A DNA stretch of 6,730 nt from Octadecabacter sp. (lineage in GTDB: Bacteria; Pseudomonadota; Alphaproteobacteria; Rhodobacterales; Rhodobacteraceae), in the NCBI GenBank assembly GCA_003533975.1, contig DQCL01000232.1, positions 16,204 through 22,933 of the forward strand, given 5' to 3'. Below the pieces are notes generated by a model. That model ran no database searches. It saw only the letters and a program-made list of their open reading frames with translations, and was not told the origin of the DNA. Each line of letters opens with the position of its first letter. Position 1 is the first letter of the stretch. Shown here piece by piece: positions 5,620 through 6,730 of this stretch. The position numbers were made by a program, and so were the translations under genes.

Positions 5620-6606
5620 ATGCCAAGCAAACGTCTAAGTGTTACCGTCACGCGACGGTTGCCGGATGCGGTCGAAACGCGGATGCGGGAATTGTTCGAT
5701 GTAACCCTGCGCGAGGATGACACCCCGATGACCGCCGCAGAACTGATTGCAGCAATGCAAACCAGTGATGTTCTGGTTCCGACCGTCACGGATGAGATCA
5801 ATGCAAAGGTTCTAGGGCAAGCAGGTGATCGGCTGAAACTCATCGCGAACTATGGCGCGGGGGTGGACAATGTTGATGTGCAAACCGCACGCCAACGCGG
5901 GATTTTGGTATCCAACACACCGGGCGTCGTTACGGAAGACACCGCTGACATGACGATGGCGCTGATTTTGGCCGTCACGCGCCGCATCCCCGAAGGCCTC
6001 GCGCTGATGCAATCTGGCGATTGGGACGGCTGGGCGCCCACTGCGATGATAGGCGGGCGCATTGCGGGCCGCCGCCTTGGTATTTTGGGCATGGGGCGGA
6101 TCGGGCAAGCCGTCGCCAAACGTGCCCGCGCGTTCGGCATGCAAATCCATTACAACAACCGCCGTCGCCTGCGCCCCGAGGTCGAGGACGATCTGGACGC
6201 AACATGGTGGGACAGCCTGGATCAGATGGTCGCCCGCATGGATATCATTTCAATCAACTGCCCGCACACGCCCGCGACGTTCCACCTTATGAATGCCCGC
6301 CGTTTAAAACTGATGAAACCGGACGCAGTAATCGTGAACACAGCCCGCGGCGAGGTGATCGACGAAAATGCCCTAACGCGCATGTTACGTGCCGGTGACA
6401 TCGCGGGTGCTGGGCTGGACGTTTACGAAAACGGCACGGACGTAAACCCGCGCCTACGCGAACTTAAAAATGTTGTGCTGCTTCCTCACATGGGGTCTGC
6501 CACGCTTGAAGGACGGGTTGAGATGGGCGAGAAAGTCTTGCTGAATATCAAAACATTCGACGACGGCCACCGACCGCCTGATCTTGTCGTTCCGGCGATG
6601 CTGTAA
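5620..6606 (+). CDS. D-2-hydroxyacid dehydrogenase, glyoxylate/hydroxypyruvate reductase type
   Basis: A 328-residue soluble oxidoreductase of the D-isomer-specific 2-hydroxyacid dehydrogenase family, likely reducing glyoxylate or hydroxypyruvate to glycolate or D-glycerate in the cytoplasm. Substrate-domain landmarks are IANYGAGVDNVD (75-86) and VSNTPGVVTEDTAD (97-110). The Rossmann loop is GMGRIG (157-162). At the end of the second strand the sequence reads NNRRR (179-183), with no acidic residue, which favours NADPH over NADH. Catalytic R243 (VNTARGE) and H290 (LLPHMGSAT) are present. The usual catalytic glutamate lies in a DVFxxEP-type motif. Here the motif reads DVYENGTDVNP (267-277) with G272 at that place, so E270 or D274 may substitute, or activity may be altered. 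The C-terminal GHRPPDLVVP (316-325) is typical of this branch. It is divergent from the SH3 gene. Substrate cannot be fixed from sequence alone. Confidence 0.92.
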   Translation: MPSKRLSVTVTRRLPDAVETRMRELFDVTLREDDTPMTAAELIAAMQTSDVLVPTVTDEINAKVLGQAGDRLKLIANYGAGVDNVDVQTARQRGILVSNTPGVVTEDTADMTMALILAVTRRIPEGLALMQSGDWDGWAPTAMIGGRIAGRRLGILGMGRIGQAVAKRARAFGMQIHYNNRRRLRPEVEDDLDATWWDSLDQMVARMDIISINCPHTPATFHLMNARRLKLMKPDAVIVNTARGEVIDENALTRMLRAGDIAGAGLDVYENGTDVNPRLRELKNVVLLPHMGSATLEGRVEMGEKVLLNIKTFDDGHRPPDLVVPAML

Positions 6607-6607
6607 T

Positions 6608-6730
6608 CTAACGCGGCCAGCTTTTCACGATCTTCCCGGCGCGGCGCTCAACCTTCATCAACGCGATGTAGTGCTCCATAGCGTGCCGCAGCCCGAACTC
6701 TTTGTCACGGGATGCATGACCTCGGTGTTT
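6608..6730 (-). CDS. Unrecognised protein, C-terminal 40 residues
   Basis: The minus strand is open from the window edge to a TAG at 6608-6610, giving 40 residues that include SRDKEFGLRHAMEHYIALM and end VKSWPR. The composition, with mixed charged and hydrophobic residues in an amphipathic pattern, looks like a real basic helical C-terminus rather than a shadow, and no competing gene covers the stretch. I do not recognise the family. The stop is 1 nt from the stop of the dehydrogenase, so the two genes converge tightly. The start and most of the protein lie outside the window. Confidence 0.65.
   Translation of the reverse strand, partial: KHRGHASRDKEFGLRHAMEHYIALMKVERRAGKIVKSWPR

Noticed and set aside
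5226..5843. 205-codon minus-strand frame across the divergent region
   Set aside because: It covers the start of both the SH3 gene and the dehydrogenase, whose homologies are clear. Its product is low-complexity and Arg/Ser/Thr-rich.
1..6730. Search for a new defence, mobile or RNA-based system
   Set aside because: Every stretch over 300 nt is occupied by a recognisable housekeeping or transport gene. There are no direct-repeat arrays, transposase, integrase, reverse transcriptase, tRNA or structured leader, so claiming a new system would not be supported.

Overview
The window looks like an ordinary chromosomal stretch from an alphaproteobacterium, most likely Rhodobacterales (Roseobacter group). 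That placement is inference. It rests on moderately GC-rich DNA, GGAG-type ribosome binding sites, a dut tail followed by a MoeB/HesA-type gene with an extra membrane-spanning N-terminus, and a 2-hydroxyacid dehydrogenase of the alphaproteobacterial glyoxylate/hydroxypyruvate reductase type. No mobile element, CRISPR array, tRNA, rRNA or phage gene is visible.

Layout. Bases 2-133 are the 3' end of a dUTPase gene. It is followed closely (11 nt gap) by 145-1188, an E1-like MoeB/ThiF/HesA enzyme with three predicted N-terminal membrane segments. After a 60 nt gap that holds a possible promoter come a periplasmic amino-acid-type binding protein (1249-2037) and its ABC permease (2044-2841), only 6 nt apart. 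A third + strand unit, 2898-4913, is an M3 metallopeptidase of the peptidyl-dipeptidase Dcp type. It ends in a strong hairpin (4889-4926) that can serve as a terminator for both converging transcripts. On the minus strand 4970-5509 encodes a small secreted protein with two SH3-like segments. It is divergent from 5620-6606, a D-2-hydroxyacid dehydrogenase. At the right edge 6608-6730 (minus) is the C-terminus of an unrecognised protein whose stop codon lies 1 nt from the dehydrogenase stop.

How the genes relate. dut and the MoeB-like gene are probably co-transcribed but act in different processes (nucleotide pool sanitation; sulfur-carrier activation). The binding protein and permease clearly belong together as an importer, but the ATPase every ABC importer needs is not here. 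Dcp directly downstream would break peptides to dipeptides in the cytoplasm, so a nutritional link with the importer is possible but unproven. The SH3 protein and the dehydrogenase share only a 110 nt divergent promoter region.

The points most worth a second look are the membrane anchor on the MoeB-like enzyme, the missing ABC ATPase, and the dehydrogenase's lack of the usual catalytic glutamate at its canonical position. I found no convincing evidence of a new multi-gene system.
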